Origin: CAWINX01 sp963702055
GTDB taxonomy: Bacteria; Actinomycetota; Thermoleophilia; Solirubrobacterales; 70-9
Direction of reading: 5' to 3'
Length of the DNA: 64,000 bases
NCBI GenBank assembly: GCA_963702055.1
Contig: OY969702.1
Coordinates: forward strand, 868,001-932,000
Shown: one piece after another, positions 37,996 through 45,208 of the stretch
How positions within the stretch are numbered: the first letter of the stretch is position 1
Layout: every line of letters begins with the position of its first letter
Notes under the pieces: generated by a model
Seen by the model: only the letters and a program-made list of their open reading frames with translations
Database searches by the model: none
Told to the model about the DNA's origin: nothing
Position numbers and translations under genes: made by a program

Positions 37996-39990
37996 ATGCC
38001 CGAACACCGCCTCCCCGAGCGCGACCGCCCCTGGGTGATGCGCACCTACGCGGGACATTCCGACGCCCGCCGCTCCAACGAGCTGTACCGGCGCAACCTG
38101 GCGAAGGGCCAGACCGGCCTCTCGGTCGCCTTCGACCTGCCGACCCAGACCGGCTATGACCCCGACCACGTCCTCGCCCGCGGCGAGGTCGGCAAGGTCG
38201 GCGTCTCGATCGCCCACAAGGGCGACATGCACCAGCTGTTCGACGGCATCCCGCTCGACGAGATGAACACGTCGATGACGATCAACGCGACCGCCGCCTG
38301 GCTGCTCGGCCTCTACGTCACGGTCGCCGAGGAGAACGGCGTCGAGCGCGCCAAGCTGAAGGGCACCACCCAGAACGACATCATCAAGGAGTACCTCTCA
38401 CGCGGCACCTACGCCTTCCCGCCGGAGCCCTCGATGCGGCTGATCGCCGACATGGTCGCCTTCACCGTCAACGAGGTGCCGAGCTGGAACCCGACCAACA
38501 TCTGCAGCTACCACCTCCAGGAGGCCGGGGCGACGCCGGTCCAGGAGATCGCCTACGCGCTCTGCACCGGGATCGCCGTCCTCGACGAGGTGAAAGCCCG
38601 CGGCCAGGTCACCGACGAGGACTTCCCCAAGGTCTTCGGCCGCATCTCCTTCTTCGTCAACGCCGGAATCCGCCTGGTCGAGGAGATCGCCAAGCTGCGC
38701 GCGATGGGCGCCCTTTGGAACGAGATCGGCCGTGAGCGCTACGGGGTGACCGACGAGAAGATGCTGCGCTTCCGCTACGGCGTCCAGGTCAACTCGCTGG
38801 GCCTGACCGAGGCGCAGCCCGAGAACAACGTCCAGCGCATCGTCCTCGAAGCGCTCGCCGTCACCCTCTCGCGCGATGCCCGCGCCCGCGCGATCCAGCT
38901 TCCCGCCTGGAACGAGGCGATGGGGCTGCCCCGGCCCTGGGACCAGCAGTGGAGCCTGCGCATCCAGCAGGTGCTCGCCAACGAGACCGACCTGCTCGAA
39001 TACCCCGACATCTTCGAGGGCTCAAAGGTGATGGACGGGCTGGTCGAGGAGTTGACCGACGGCGCCAAGGCAGAGATGGCCGTGGTCGAAGAGCACGGCG
39101 GCGCGGTCGAGGCGGTCCCCTATATGAAGGCGCGCCTGGTCGAGTCCCACCGCGACCGGGTTGCGCGAATCGAGCGTGGGGAGCAGAAGGTGATCGGTCA
39201 GAACAGCTTCACCGAGACCGAGGACTCACCGCTCACAGCCGGCGCCGACGGCGGGATCCTCACCCCCGATCCCGAGGTCGAGCGCGAGCGGGTCGAAGCG
39301 CTGGAGAGTTGGAAGGCGGAGCGCGACGAGGAGGCGGTCGGCGCCGCGCTCACGGAGCTGGCCAGGGTTGCGCGAACCGAGGACGAGAACATCATGCCGG
39401 CGACGATCGCAGCCGCCAAGGCGGGCGCCACCACCGGCGAGTGGTCCCAGACCCTCCGCGACGCCTTCGGCGACTACCGCGCGCCGACCGGGGTCGGCGC
39501 CGCCGCCCCCGCCGTCGACCGCGAACAGCTCGCCGAGATTCGCCGCCAGGTTGACGAGGTCTCCGAGCGAATCGGGCACCGGATCAAGATCCTGGTCGGC
39601 AAGCCGGGCCTCGACGGCCACTCCAACGGCTCCGAGCAGGTGGCGCTGCGCGCCCGCGACGTCGGCATGGAGGTCGTCTACCAGGGCATTCGCCTCACCC
39701 CCGAGCAGATCGCCGAGTCGGCGCTGCAGGAAGACGTCGACGTGGTCGGCCTCTCGATCCTCTCCGGCTCTCACCTGGAGCTGATCCCCGAGGTGGTGCG
39801 GATGCTGCGCGAGGAGGGCCTCGACGTCCCGGTCGTGGTCGGCGGGATCATCCCGGTCGCCGACGCGGAGCGGCTTCGCGCGGCCGGCGTCGACGGCGTC
39901 TACACGCCCAAGGACTTCGACATCAACCGGATCATGAGCGAGATCGTCGAGCTGGTGGCGCAACGGGCCGGCAGCGCGGCTCCCGCTTGA
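37996..39990 (+). CDS. ecm: Ethylmalonyl-CoA mutase (B12-dependent)
   Basis: A 664-aa adenosylcobalamin enzyme, N-terminal acyl-CoA mutase barrel plus C-terminal B12 domain in one chain. The barrel begins with RTYAGHSDARRSNELYRRNL and has SVAFDLPTQTGYDPDHV, MNTSMTINATAAWLLGLYVT and QNDIIKEYLSRGTYAFPPEP. The B12 domain has KPGLDGHSNGSEQVALRARD (about 536-555) where methylmalonyl-CoA mutases have a DGHDRGA-type motif; the SNG form is what I know from MeaA/Ecm proteins. The single-chain form of about 660 residues also fits Ecm. It acts directly after crotonyl-CoA carboxylase/reductase. The epimerase is not in the window. Confidence 0.9.
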   Translation: MPEHRLPERDRPWVMRTYAGHSDARRSNELYRRNLAKGQTGLSVAFDLPTQTGYDPDHVLARGEVGKVGVSIAHKGDMHQLFDGIPLDEMNTSMTINATAAWLLGLYVTVAEENGVERAKLKGTTQNDIIKEYLSRGTYAFPPEPSMRLIADMVAFTVNEVPSWNPTNICSYHLQEAGATPVQEIAYALCTGIAVLDEVKARGQVTDEDFPKVFGRISFFVNAGIRLVEEIAKLRAMGALWNEIGRERYGVTDEKMLRFRYGVQVNSLGLTEAQPENNVQRIVLEALAVTLSRDARARAIQLPAWNEAMGLPRPWDQQWSLRIQQVLANETDLLEYPDIFEGSKVMDGLVEELTDGAKAEMAVVEEHGGAVEAVPYMKARLVESHRDRVARIERGEQKVIGQNSFTETEDSPLTAGADGGILTPDPEVERERVEALESWKAERDEEAVGAALTELARVARTEDENIMPATIAAAKAGATTGEWSQTLRDAFGDYRAPTGVGAAAPAVDREQLAEIRRQVDEVSERIGHRIKILVGKPGLDGHSNGSEQVALRARDVGMEVVYQGIRLTPEQIAESALQEDVDVVGLSILSGSHLELIPEVVRMLREEGLDVPVVVGGIIPVADAERLRAAGVDGVYTPKDFDINRIMSEIVELVAQRAGSAAPA

Positions 39991-39995
39991 AGGAG

Positions 39996-40562
39996 ATGGG
40001 CGAGCTGAACGGCGACCGCTCGGCCTGGCTGCGCTGCTACCGCTGCTGGTCGCGGAACCTCGAAATCCAGATCCACTACGACGCGATCCGCCGTGTCGAC
40101 CCCGAGACGGGCATCCCCGCGGAGGGAGTCGACGAGGTACAGGAGGCGGTCGTGCAGTGCATGGACTGCATGCACGACCAGCCCCACCTCACCTTCCAAG
40201 ACGACCGTGTCGTCCCGATCGAGGACCGCTGGGAGCGGATGGTTGCCGGCACCCCCTGGGTCGCCTCCTGCACCGTCACCGTCGACCAGGACCGGGTCGA
40301 AACCTGCGCCGGCCCGGAGGCGATCGAGTTCCTCACCTACGGCGCCTTCGGCGACGCCGGCGTGCGCGAGTTCTTCACCCACGTCCGCTTCCACAAGCAC
40401 GACGAAGAGCAGATCGTCGTCCACCTCCTGGTCGAGCTCTACGCCCGTTCCGCTCAGGAGGCCTCCGAGGTGCTCGAGGAGGCCGCCCAGGGCCAACTCG
40501 AGATCACCTCCCTGGCGGAGGAGTCACGTCCTCCCGCCCACGCCTCCGGCGAGGCGCACTGA
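39996..40562 (+). CDS. Zinc-ribbon-like hypothetical protein following ecm
   Basis: A 188-aa acidic protein. Two CxxC pairs, CYRCWSRN (about 15-22) and CMDCMHD (about 51-57), could bind one zinc. The remainder has DRVVPIEDRWERMVAGTPWV, ETCAGPEAIEFLTYGAFGDA and a C-terminal Glu-rich helix. No family recognised. The ATG at 39996 is 5 nt after the ecm stop with AGGAG immediately upstream; a TTG at 39987 is possible. Placement directly behind ecm suggests co-expression and perhaps a role in the mutase or its maturation. Confidence 0.7.
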   Translation: MGELNGDRSAWLRCYRCWSRNLEIQIHYDAIRRVDPETGIPAEGVDEVQEAVVQCMDCMHDQPHLTFQDDRVVPIEDRWERMVAGTPWVASCTVTVDQDRVETCAGPEAIEFLTYGAFGDAGVREFFTHVRFHKHDEEQIVVHLLVELYARSAQEASEVLEEAAQGQLEITSLAEESRPPAHASGEAH

Positions 40563-40589
40563 CCCCGGGTCCTACTCGCCGGGGTTTTT
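40562..40589 (+). terminator. Intrinsic terminator after ecm and the zinc-ribbon gene
   Basis: Hairpin accccgg-N10-ccggggt followed by ttttt, placed at the stop of the plus-strand gene. It overlaps the last codons of the convergent MaoC gene, so it mainly ends plus-strand transcription. Confidence 0.75.
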
Positions 40590-41090
40590 GCGAGGCACCA
40601 GGACGAGGCGCTTGAACTCGGCGACGAGGACGCCATCCTGGTTGAGCACCCGGGTGTGGACCTTGACGACGCCGCGGTCGGGCTTCGACTTGGAGGGCTT
40701 CACGTCGAGGACCTCGGTCTCGCAGAACAGCGTGTCGCCGTGGAAGACCGGGTTGGGGTGGCTGAGCTCCTCGGTGGCGAGGTTGGCGATCGCCTTGCCG
40801 GAGACGTCGGAGACCGACATGCCGAGGGCGAGCGAGTAGACCAGCGGCCCGACCACCACGTTGCGCCCCTGCTGGGAGCCCTTCGCGTAGACGTCGTTGA
40901 GGTGGAGCGGGTGGTGATTCATCGTGATCAGGCAGAAGAGGTGGTCGTCGGACTCGGTCACGGTCTTCGCCGGCCAGTGCTTGTAGACGGCACCGACCTC
41001 GAACTCCTCGAGGTAGCGGCCGTAGCTGTGCGCGCCGGAAGCCTCGCGCTCGGCTTGGTCGGTAGTCAGCTCGTACGTCTTCTCACTCAT
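40572..41090 (-). CDS. mch: MaoC-family hydratase, candidate mesaconyl-CoA hydratase
   Basis: A 172-aa single-hotdog MaoC-type protein. The hydratase region reads YKHWPAKTVTESDDHLFCLI then MNHHPLHLNDVYAKGSQQGR (about 55-74), giving the Asp/His-type active site, and VVGPLVYSLALGMSVSDVSG. Proteobacterial Mch is a two-hotdog protein of about 340 residues; Streptomyces ethylmalonyl-CoA clusters carry a short MaoC protein at this position (as I recall, SCO6470 beside ccr, meaA, a CoA lyase and an acyl-CoA dehydrogenase). Assignment as mesaconyl-C1-CoA hydratase therefore rests on gene context. Start ATG at 41090. Confidence 0.8.
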   Translation of the reverse strand: MSEKTYELTTDQAEREASGAHSYGRYLEEFEVGAVYKHWPAKTVTESDDHLFCLITMNHHPLHLNDVYAKGSQQGRNVVVGPLVYSLALGMSVSDVSGKAIANLATEELSHPNPVFHGDTLFCETEVLDVKPSKSKPDRGVVKVHTRVLNQDGVLVAEFKRLVLVPRKNPGE

Positions 41091-41161
41091 CGCTTGGGGA
41101 ATCTCCTCTGGATTGGACGGCGCGGGATGCTACCCGCGCGGCGCGGTTTGGGCGGCGCCGC

Positions 41162-41524
41162 TCAGTGAACTTTTTTGAGCCGGGCGCGCTGTTCCTGGCG
41201 CTCGACGACCTGGCCGACCAACTTCAGCACGTTGGAGTCGCCGGTCGCCTTGATGTGGCCGGTCTCATAGGCCTTGCGATAGCTCTTCACGGTGCCGCGC
41301 TCGGCCAGCTCGTTGAACTGGGGACGATCGATCTGGACCAGGATCCGCTCGTCCTGGGAGAGGTCCTTGGAGATCTTCGGGCCCGGCAGCTCGACCCTGT
41401 AGAGCTGGATGTCCCCTCGCCCTTTCAGCTCGAGGCCGAAGACGAGTTTCAATTTCTGCATGGCCGGAACCTCGGCCTGAAACCGCTCCACCGCGGTCCG
41501 GATCAGGTCAGCGGTCGAGGCCAT
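41162..41524 (-). CDS. SCP2-like sterol/lipid carrier domain protein
   Basis: A 120-aa protein with the SCP2-type arrangement: N-terminal helix TADLIRTAVERFQAEVPAMQ, strands KLKLVFGLELKGRGDIQLYR and ERILVQIDRPQFNELAERG, and a C-terminal helical end KATGDSNVLKLVGQVVERQE. The last part matches the 'low level of substrate, scaled' portion of SCP2 folds. It lies 4 nt after the acyl-CoA dehydrogenase gene and upstream of the MaoC gene on the minus strand, so it may bind the acyl-CoA intermediates, which is an inference. Confidence 0.75.
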   Translation of the reverse strand: MASTADLIRTAVERFQAEVPAMQKLKLVFGLELKGRGDIQLYRVELPGPKISKDLSQDERILVQIDRPQFNELAERGTVKSYRKAYETGHIKATGDSNVLKLVGQVVERQEQRARLKKVH

Positions 41525-41528
41525 ATAT

Positions 41529-42743
41529 CTAGATCTTGTGCCTTTGCAGGAGCTTCTTGCCGATCACCATGCGCTGGATCTCCGAGGTCCCCTCGCCGAT
41601 CAGCAGCAGCGGCGCGTCGCGGTAGAGGCGCTCGATCTCGTACTCCTTCGAGTAGCCGTAGCCGCCGTGGATGCGGAAGCACTCCTCGACACACTCCTTG
41701 CCGGTCTCGGAGGCGAGCAGCTTCGCCATCCCGGCCTCCAGGTCCGAGCGCACGCCGGCATCCTTCATCCGGGCGGCCTTGCGAGTGACGAGACGCGCCG
41801 CCTCGATCTTGGTCGCCATGTCGGCGAGCTTGAACTGGATCGCCTGGTGCTGGGCGATCGGCTTGCCGAAGGTCTTGCGCTCCTGGCTATAGCGAAGGGC
41901 CAGCTCGAGGGCGCGCTGGGCGATTCCGACGCCGCGCGCGGCAACGTTGACCCGGCCGACCTCGAGCGCGTCCATCATCTGCACGAAGCCCTCGCCCACA
42001 CCGGCATCCTCGCCGCCGAGCACCCGCTCGGGCGGGCAGCGGTAGCCGTCGTAGACCAACTCGGTCGACTCGACGCCCTTGTAACCCATCTTCTTGATCT
42101 TGGGCGGAACGACGAGGCCCTTGTAGTCGCCCGTGTTCTCGTCGACCCAGGGTTCCTTCTCGGTGATGAAGCAGGTCATTCCCTTATAGGGAGGGTCGGC
42201 CTTCGGGTCGGTCTTCATCAGCACGAAGACGACGCTGGAGCCGAGCCCGTTGGTAACCCACATCTTCTGGCCGTTCAGCTCCCAGTTGCCGTCCTCGCCC
42301 TTCTTGGCGGTGGACTTGATGCCCTGGACGTCGGAGCCGACCTCGGGCTCGGAGAGCGAGAAGGCGGCGCGGATCTCGCCGGTCGCCATCTTCGGCAGGA
42401 AGTAGTCCTTCTGCTCGTCGGTGCCGAACTTCATCAGCAGGTAGGAGCCGATGAAGTGGGTATTGACGACGCCGGAGATCGAGATCCAGCCGCGCGAGAG
42501 CTCCTCGACGATCATCGCGTAGGTCGTCAGGTCCAGTCCCATGCCGCCGTACTCTTCGGGGATCGTCACCCCGAACAGGCCGAGCTCCTTCATCTGCTCG
42601 ACGATCGGCTCCGGGAAGGAGTCCTCGTGGTCGTAATGCTCGGCGTTGGGGATGATCTGCTCGTCGGCGAACTGGCGGACCATCTCGGTGATGTCGCGCT
42701 GAATGTCGGTCTGCTCGCTGTAGGCGGCGGTCTCTACGGCCAT
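41529..42743 (-). CDS. mcd: Acyl-CoA dehydrogenase, candidate methylsuccinyl-CoA dehydrogenase
   Basis: A 404-aa FAD flavoprotein. Blocks: LGLFGVTIPEEYGGMGLDLT (about 54-73), the FAD/substrate motif AAFSLSEPEVGSDVQGIKST (about 127-146), WVTNGLGSSVVFVLMKTD, and the C-terminal RIHGGYGYSKEYEIERLYRD with the catalytic base in LLLIGEGTSEIQRMV (Glu near residue 387). Generic motifs cannot fix the substrate. Being between the MaoC hydratase and the malyl-CoA lyase-like gene makes (2S)-methylsuccinyl-CoA the best guess; isobutyryl- or butyryl-CoA are alternatives. Confidence 0.85.
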   Translation of the reverse strand: MAVETAAYSEQTDIQRDITEMVRQFADEQIIPNAEHYDHEDSFPEPIVEQMKELGLFGVTIPEEYGGMGLDLTTYAMIVEELSRGWISISGVVNTHFIGSYLLMKFGTDEQKDYFLPKMATGEIRAAFSLSEPEVGSDVQGIKSTAKKGEDGNWELNGQKMWVTNGLGSSVVFVLMKTDPKADPPYKGMTCFITEKEPWVDENTGDYKGLVVPPKIKKMGYKGVESTELVYDGYRCPPERVLGGEDAGVGEGFVQMMDALEVGRVNVAARGVGIAQRALELALRYSQERKTFGKPIAQHQAIQFKLADMATKIEAARLVTRKAARMKDAGVRSDLEAGMAKLLASETGKECVEECFRIHGGYGYSKEYEIERLYRDAPLLLIGEGTSEIQRMVIGKKLLQRHKI

Positions 42744-42785
42744 TGCTCCTGGTCTCGAAGTCGGGTGCGGGGAGCGCCGGCGGCG

Positions 42786-43181
42786 TCAGAGCCCTGCCGG
42801 CGCGGAAGCCGAAGGATATCGGCGCGGCAGCTGCTCCAGCTTGCGGAGCCTGCGGATGACCCGGTTGGCGCGCTCGGTGAAGCTACGGAGGCTCTCGTCC
42901 TCGAGGCCCGGAGCGGGGCCCGCGGAGCGCACGGTTCCCCGGCCGACGCGGAGCTCGACGTCGAGTGCGGTGGCCGCGGCCCGCTCGGCGGTCTTTGCCG
43001 CCCGCCGGGCCTGCTCGGCGGCATCGAGCGCCGCCGCCCCGACCGTCATCACCGCGGCCTCGGAGGCGCGTGCCGTCGCCAGGGCCTCGTCGATCCGTTC
43101 CTCGAGCTCGCTCAGCAACGGCGGTGCGGCGGCCTCCGGCAGCAGCCAGTCCTGCGTGCGATCGCGCACGGCGGCGTCCAT
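42786..43181 (-). CDS. Alanine-rich coiled-coil hypothetical protein
   Basis: A 131-aa, Ala/Glu/Arg-rich protein. Residues about 25-75 (ELEERIDEALATARASEAAV and the AEQARRAAKTAERAAATAL stretch) form an amphipathic coiled coil; the tail is basic with Pro near the end. No catalytic motif and no recognised family. It is 42 nt upstream of mcd on the minus strand and divergent from the CoA lyase gene with a 102-bp promoter region. An overlapping plus-strand frame exists, but this frame has the better start and codon pattern. Confidence 0.55.
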   Translation of the reverse strand: MDAAVRDRTQDWLLPEAAAPPLLSELEERIDEALATARASEAAVMTVGAAALDAAEQARRAAKTAERAAATALDVELRVGRGTVRSAGPAPGLEDESLRSFTERANRVIRRLRKLEQLPRRYPSASAPAGL

Positions 43182-43283
43182 GACTCAAACTACGGCGACT
43201 GTGACGAAAGTCCTGCGCTCCGCGGCCGATCCGCGTTTGACTAGATTTCGCCCGGCCAACGAACCGAACGACCGAGGAGCAGC

Positions 43284-44336
43284 TTGAGAAACCCCAGAGA
43301 CTTCTTCCAGCCGCAGGCGATCGGCGCCCCCGAGCCGCTGCGCGAGATCCCGGTAAAGCCGTCCCGGATGATCCACTTCCTCGACTTCTCGAATCCGAAG
43401 ATGGTCGAAAAGGCCGCGGGCATCGCCGAGAAGACCGACATCCTGCTCGGCAACCTCGAGGACGCGATCCCGGTCGACCGCAAGGAGGCCGCCAGGCAGG
43501 GCCTGATCAAGGCCGCCAAGGAGTCCGACTTCGGGGGGACCGCGCTGTGGACCCGGGTCAACTCGCTGGAGAGCCCCTGGGTGCTCGACGACCTGACCAC
43601 GCTCGTCACCGAGATCGGCGACAAGTTGGAGGTCGTGATGGTTCCCAAGGTCGAGGGAGCCTGGGACATCCACTACGTCGACCGCCTGCTCGCCCAGCTC
43701 GAGGCGAAGGCCGGGCTCGACCGCCCGATCCTGATCCACGCGATCCTCGAGACCGCGCAGGGCGTCGTCAACCTAGAGGAGATCGCCGCCGCCAGCCCCC
43801 GCATGCAGGGGATGAGCTTCGGGCCGGCCGACCTCGCCGCCTCGCGCCGGATGAAGACCACCCGGGTCGGCGGCGGCCACCCCGGCTACCGGGTGATGGA
43901 GGACCCCGACGACCCCGAGAATCCCGAGGCCGACCGGGTCAGCGCCCAGCAGGACCTCTGGCACTACTCGATCGCCCGCATGGTCGACGCCTGCGCCGCG
44001 ACAGGCATCCTGCCCTTCTACGGCCCCTTCGGCGACATCAAGGACACGGCGGGCTGCGAGACCCAGTTCCGCGCCGCCTTCCTGATGGGCTGCGTCGGCG
44101 CTTGGTCGCTGCACCCGGTCCAAATCGACATCGCCAAGAAGGTCTTCAGCCCGCCACCGGACGAGGTCAAGTTCGCCAAGAAGGTCCTCGAGGCGATCCC
44201 CGACGGGCGCGGCGTTCACATGATCGACGGCAAGATGCAGGACGACGCCACCTGGAAGCAGTGCAAGGTGATGGTCGAGCTGGCGGAGATGCTTGCCGAC
44301 AAGGATCCCGAGTTGGCGGAGGCCTACGGGTTGTAG
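43284..44336 (+). CDS. mcl1: HpcH/HpaI-family CoA lyase, candidate L-malyl/beta-methylmalyl-CoA lyase
   Basis: A 350-aa TIM-barrel lyase. TTG start at 43284 with GAGGAGC upstream. Family features: PSRMIHFLDFSNPKMVEKA, LLGNLEDAIPVDRKEAARQG (acidic metal site), TRVNSLESPWVLDDL (Arg), VMVPKVEGAWDIHYVDRLLA, ILETAQGVVNLEEIAAASPR (catalytic Glu) and MSFGPADLAASRRM (Asp ligand). This is the Mcl1 branch rather than CitE by size and the long C-terminal part. In the ethylmalonyl-CoA pathway it splits beta-methylmalyl-CoA to glyoxylate and propionyl-CoA. Divergent from the mcd operon. Confidence 0.87.
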   Translation: MRNPRDFFQPQAIGAPEPLREIPVKPSRMIHFLDFSNPKMVEKAAGIAEKTDILLGNLEDAIPVDRKEAARQGLIKAAKESDFGGTALWTRVNSLESPWVLDDLTTLVTEIGDKLEVVMVPKVEGAWDIHYVDRLLAQLEAKAGLDRPILIHAILETAQGVVNLEEIAAASPRMQGMSFGPADLAASRRMKTTRVGGGHPGYRVMEDPDDPENPEADRVSAQQDLWHYSIARMVDACAATGILPFYGPFGDIKDTAGCETQFRAAFLMGCVGAWSLHPVQIDIAKKVFSPPPDEVKFAKKVLEAIPDGRGVHMIDGKMQDDATWKQCKVMVELAEMLADKDPELAEAYGL

Positions 44337-44352
44337 ACGCAGGTTTTCGGAG

Positions 44353-44485
44353 GGGGCGAGGGTCCGGGGGCGCCCTACTCTCGCCCTACGCGCTGCTCCG
44401 GGCGGAGGGATGGGAGCGCTTCAAGGGCTGAAACCCTGCCCTCCGCAGCCTTCGGGCTCGACGGGCACCCCCGGACCCTCGCCCC
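44353..44485 (+). repeat. Palindromic element with conserved ~90-bp core (copy 1)
   Basis: Outer arms of 18 bp (44353-44370 and 44468-44485) pair perfectly, with four more pairs after one mismatch. The core between them (about 44371-44462) is repeated, inverted and about 95% identical, at about 45092-45186. The outer arms of the two copies are different. The core itself contains small inverted repeats (agggct-gaaa-ccct). Both strands of the core are open as reading frames, but nothing suggests coding. It lies downstream of the mcl1 stop. Confidence 0.9.
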
Positions 44486-44509
44486 GCCCCTAAGCGCACT
44501 CCCGCCACA

Positions 44510-45004
44510 TCAGACCCGCGACGCTTCCTCGCCGCTGAGGAAGCTTTGGTACTGGAGGGCGAGGGTCGACCGGAGGGGGGCGGTTTTGCCGGTGGGGGTC
44601 ATCCCGGCGCGCTCGTAGAGCCTACGAGCGGGGATGTTCTCCCGGGCGGTCCAGATGCCGACACGCTGACAGCCCATCGAGCGCGCGACGTCGAGGATGT
44701 GAAGAACCATGGGGAGCCCGACTCCTGTGCGTTGCGCGGCGGGACGCACGAAGACCATCGAAATGTGCAGGAGTGAGGGATCGGTTTCTCCCGCGCCATC
44801 GTCGAGCCTGCCAGGCTCGGCCAGTGCCATGCCCACGATGCCTGGCCGCAGCGCTACGAACGGCAGTGCGTCTGGGGCTGAGAGTTTCGCGCGGATGCGA
44901 GCGGTGCGCTCGGGCCCGTGCGGGGCACCACGGGCGACGTTGGCCTCACGCCACACACTGACCGCAGCATCAACCTCATGAGGACGCATGCTCCGCACGT
45001 TCAT
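44510..45004 (-). CDS. GNAT-family N-acetyltransferase between inverted elements
   Basis: A 164-aa acetyl-CoA-dependent acyltransferase. Motif A is AAQRTGVGLPMVLHILDVAR (about 94-113; the QRTGVG loop binds CoA pyrophosphate); the preceding strand is SLLHISMVFVRP and motif B is RLYERAGMTPTG. The substrate cannot be inferred. Start is the ATG at 45004 or the one at 44989. The gene sits exactly between two inverted copies of a palindromic element (44353-44485 and 45077-45202), which makes it look like a cargo gene, although no transposase is present. Confidence 0.82.
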   Translation of the reverse strand: MNVRSMRPHEVDAAVSVWREANVARGAPHGPERTARIRAKLSAPDALPFVALRPGIVGMALAEPGRLDDGAGETDPSLLHISMVFVRPAAQRTGVGLPMVLHILDVARSMGCQRVGIWTARENIPARRLYERAGMTPTGKTAPLRSTLALQYQSFLSGEEASRV

Positions 45005-45076
45005 CGGCGGATCGTACGTCCAGCCATCGAGCCGTTGCTCGACGAATTCCGATCTGCAGCAGAGGCCTCGTTGGCT

Positions 45077-45202
45077 GGCCGGGATCGGGGGTGCCCGTCG
45101 AGCCCGTAGGCTGCGGAGGGCAGGGCATCAGCCCTTGAAGCGCTCCCATCCCTTCGCCCGGAGCAGCGCGTAGGGCGAGAGTAGGGTCCCCCGATCCCGG
45201 CC
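45077..45202 (-). repeat. Palindromic element with conserved ~90-bp core (copy 2, inverted)
   Basis: Outer arms of 15 bp (45077-45091 and 45088+100 in mirror, i.e. 45188-45202) pair perfectly. The core (about 45092-45186) is the reverse complement of copy 1 with only a few substitutions. Apart from the G-run next to the core, the arm sequence differs from copy 1. It lies immediately after the pckG stop, where it could act as a terminator or as a 3' RNA structure. Confidence 0.9.
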
Positions 45203-45208
45203 CGACGA

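Noticed and set aside
37996..39990. Methylmalonyl-CoA mutase
   Set aside because: The B12 motif is DGHSNGSEQ rather than DGHDRGA and ccrA is nearby, so ethylmalonyl-CoA mutase is the better call.
44393..45205. Coding use of the palindromic cores (frames reading TLALRAAPG and MGALQGL)
   Set aside because: The frames exist in both copies because the DNA is repeated; there is no ribosome site or protein-like conservation beyond the DNA repeat.
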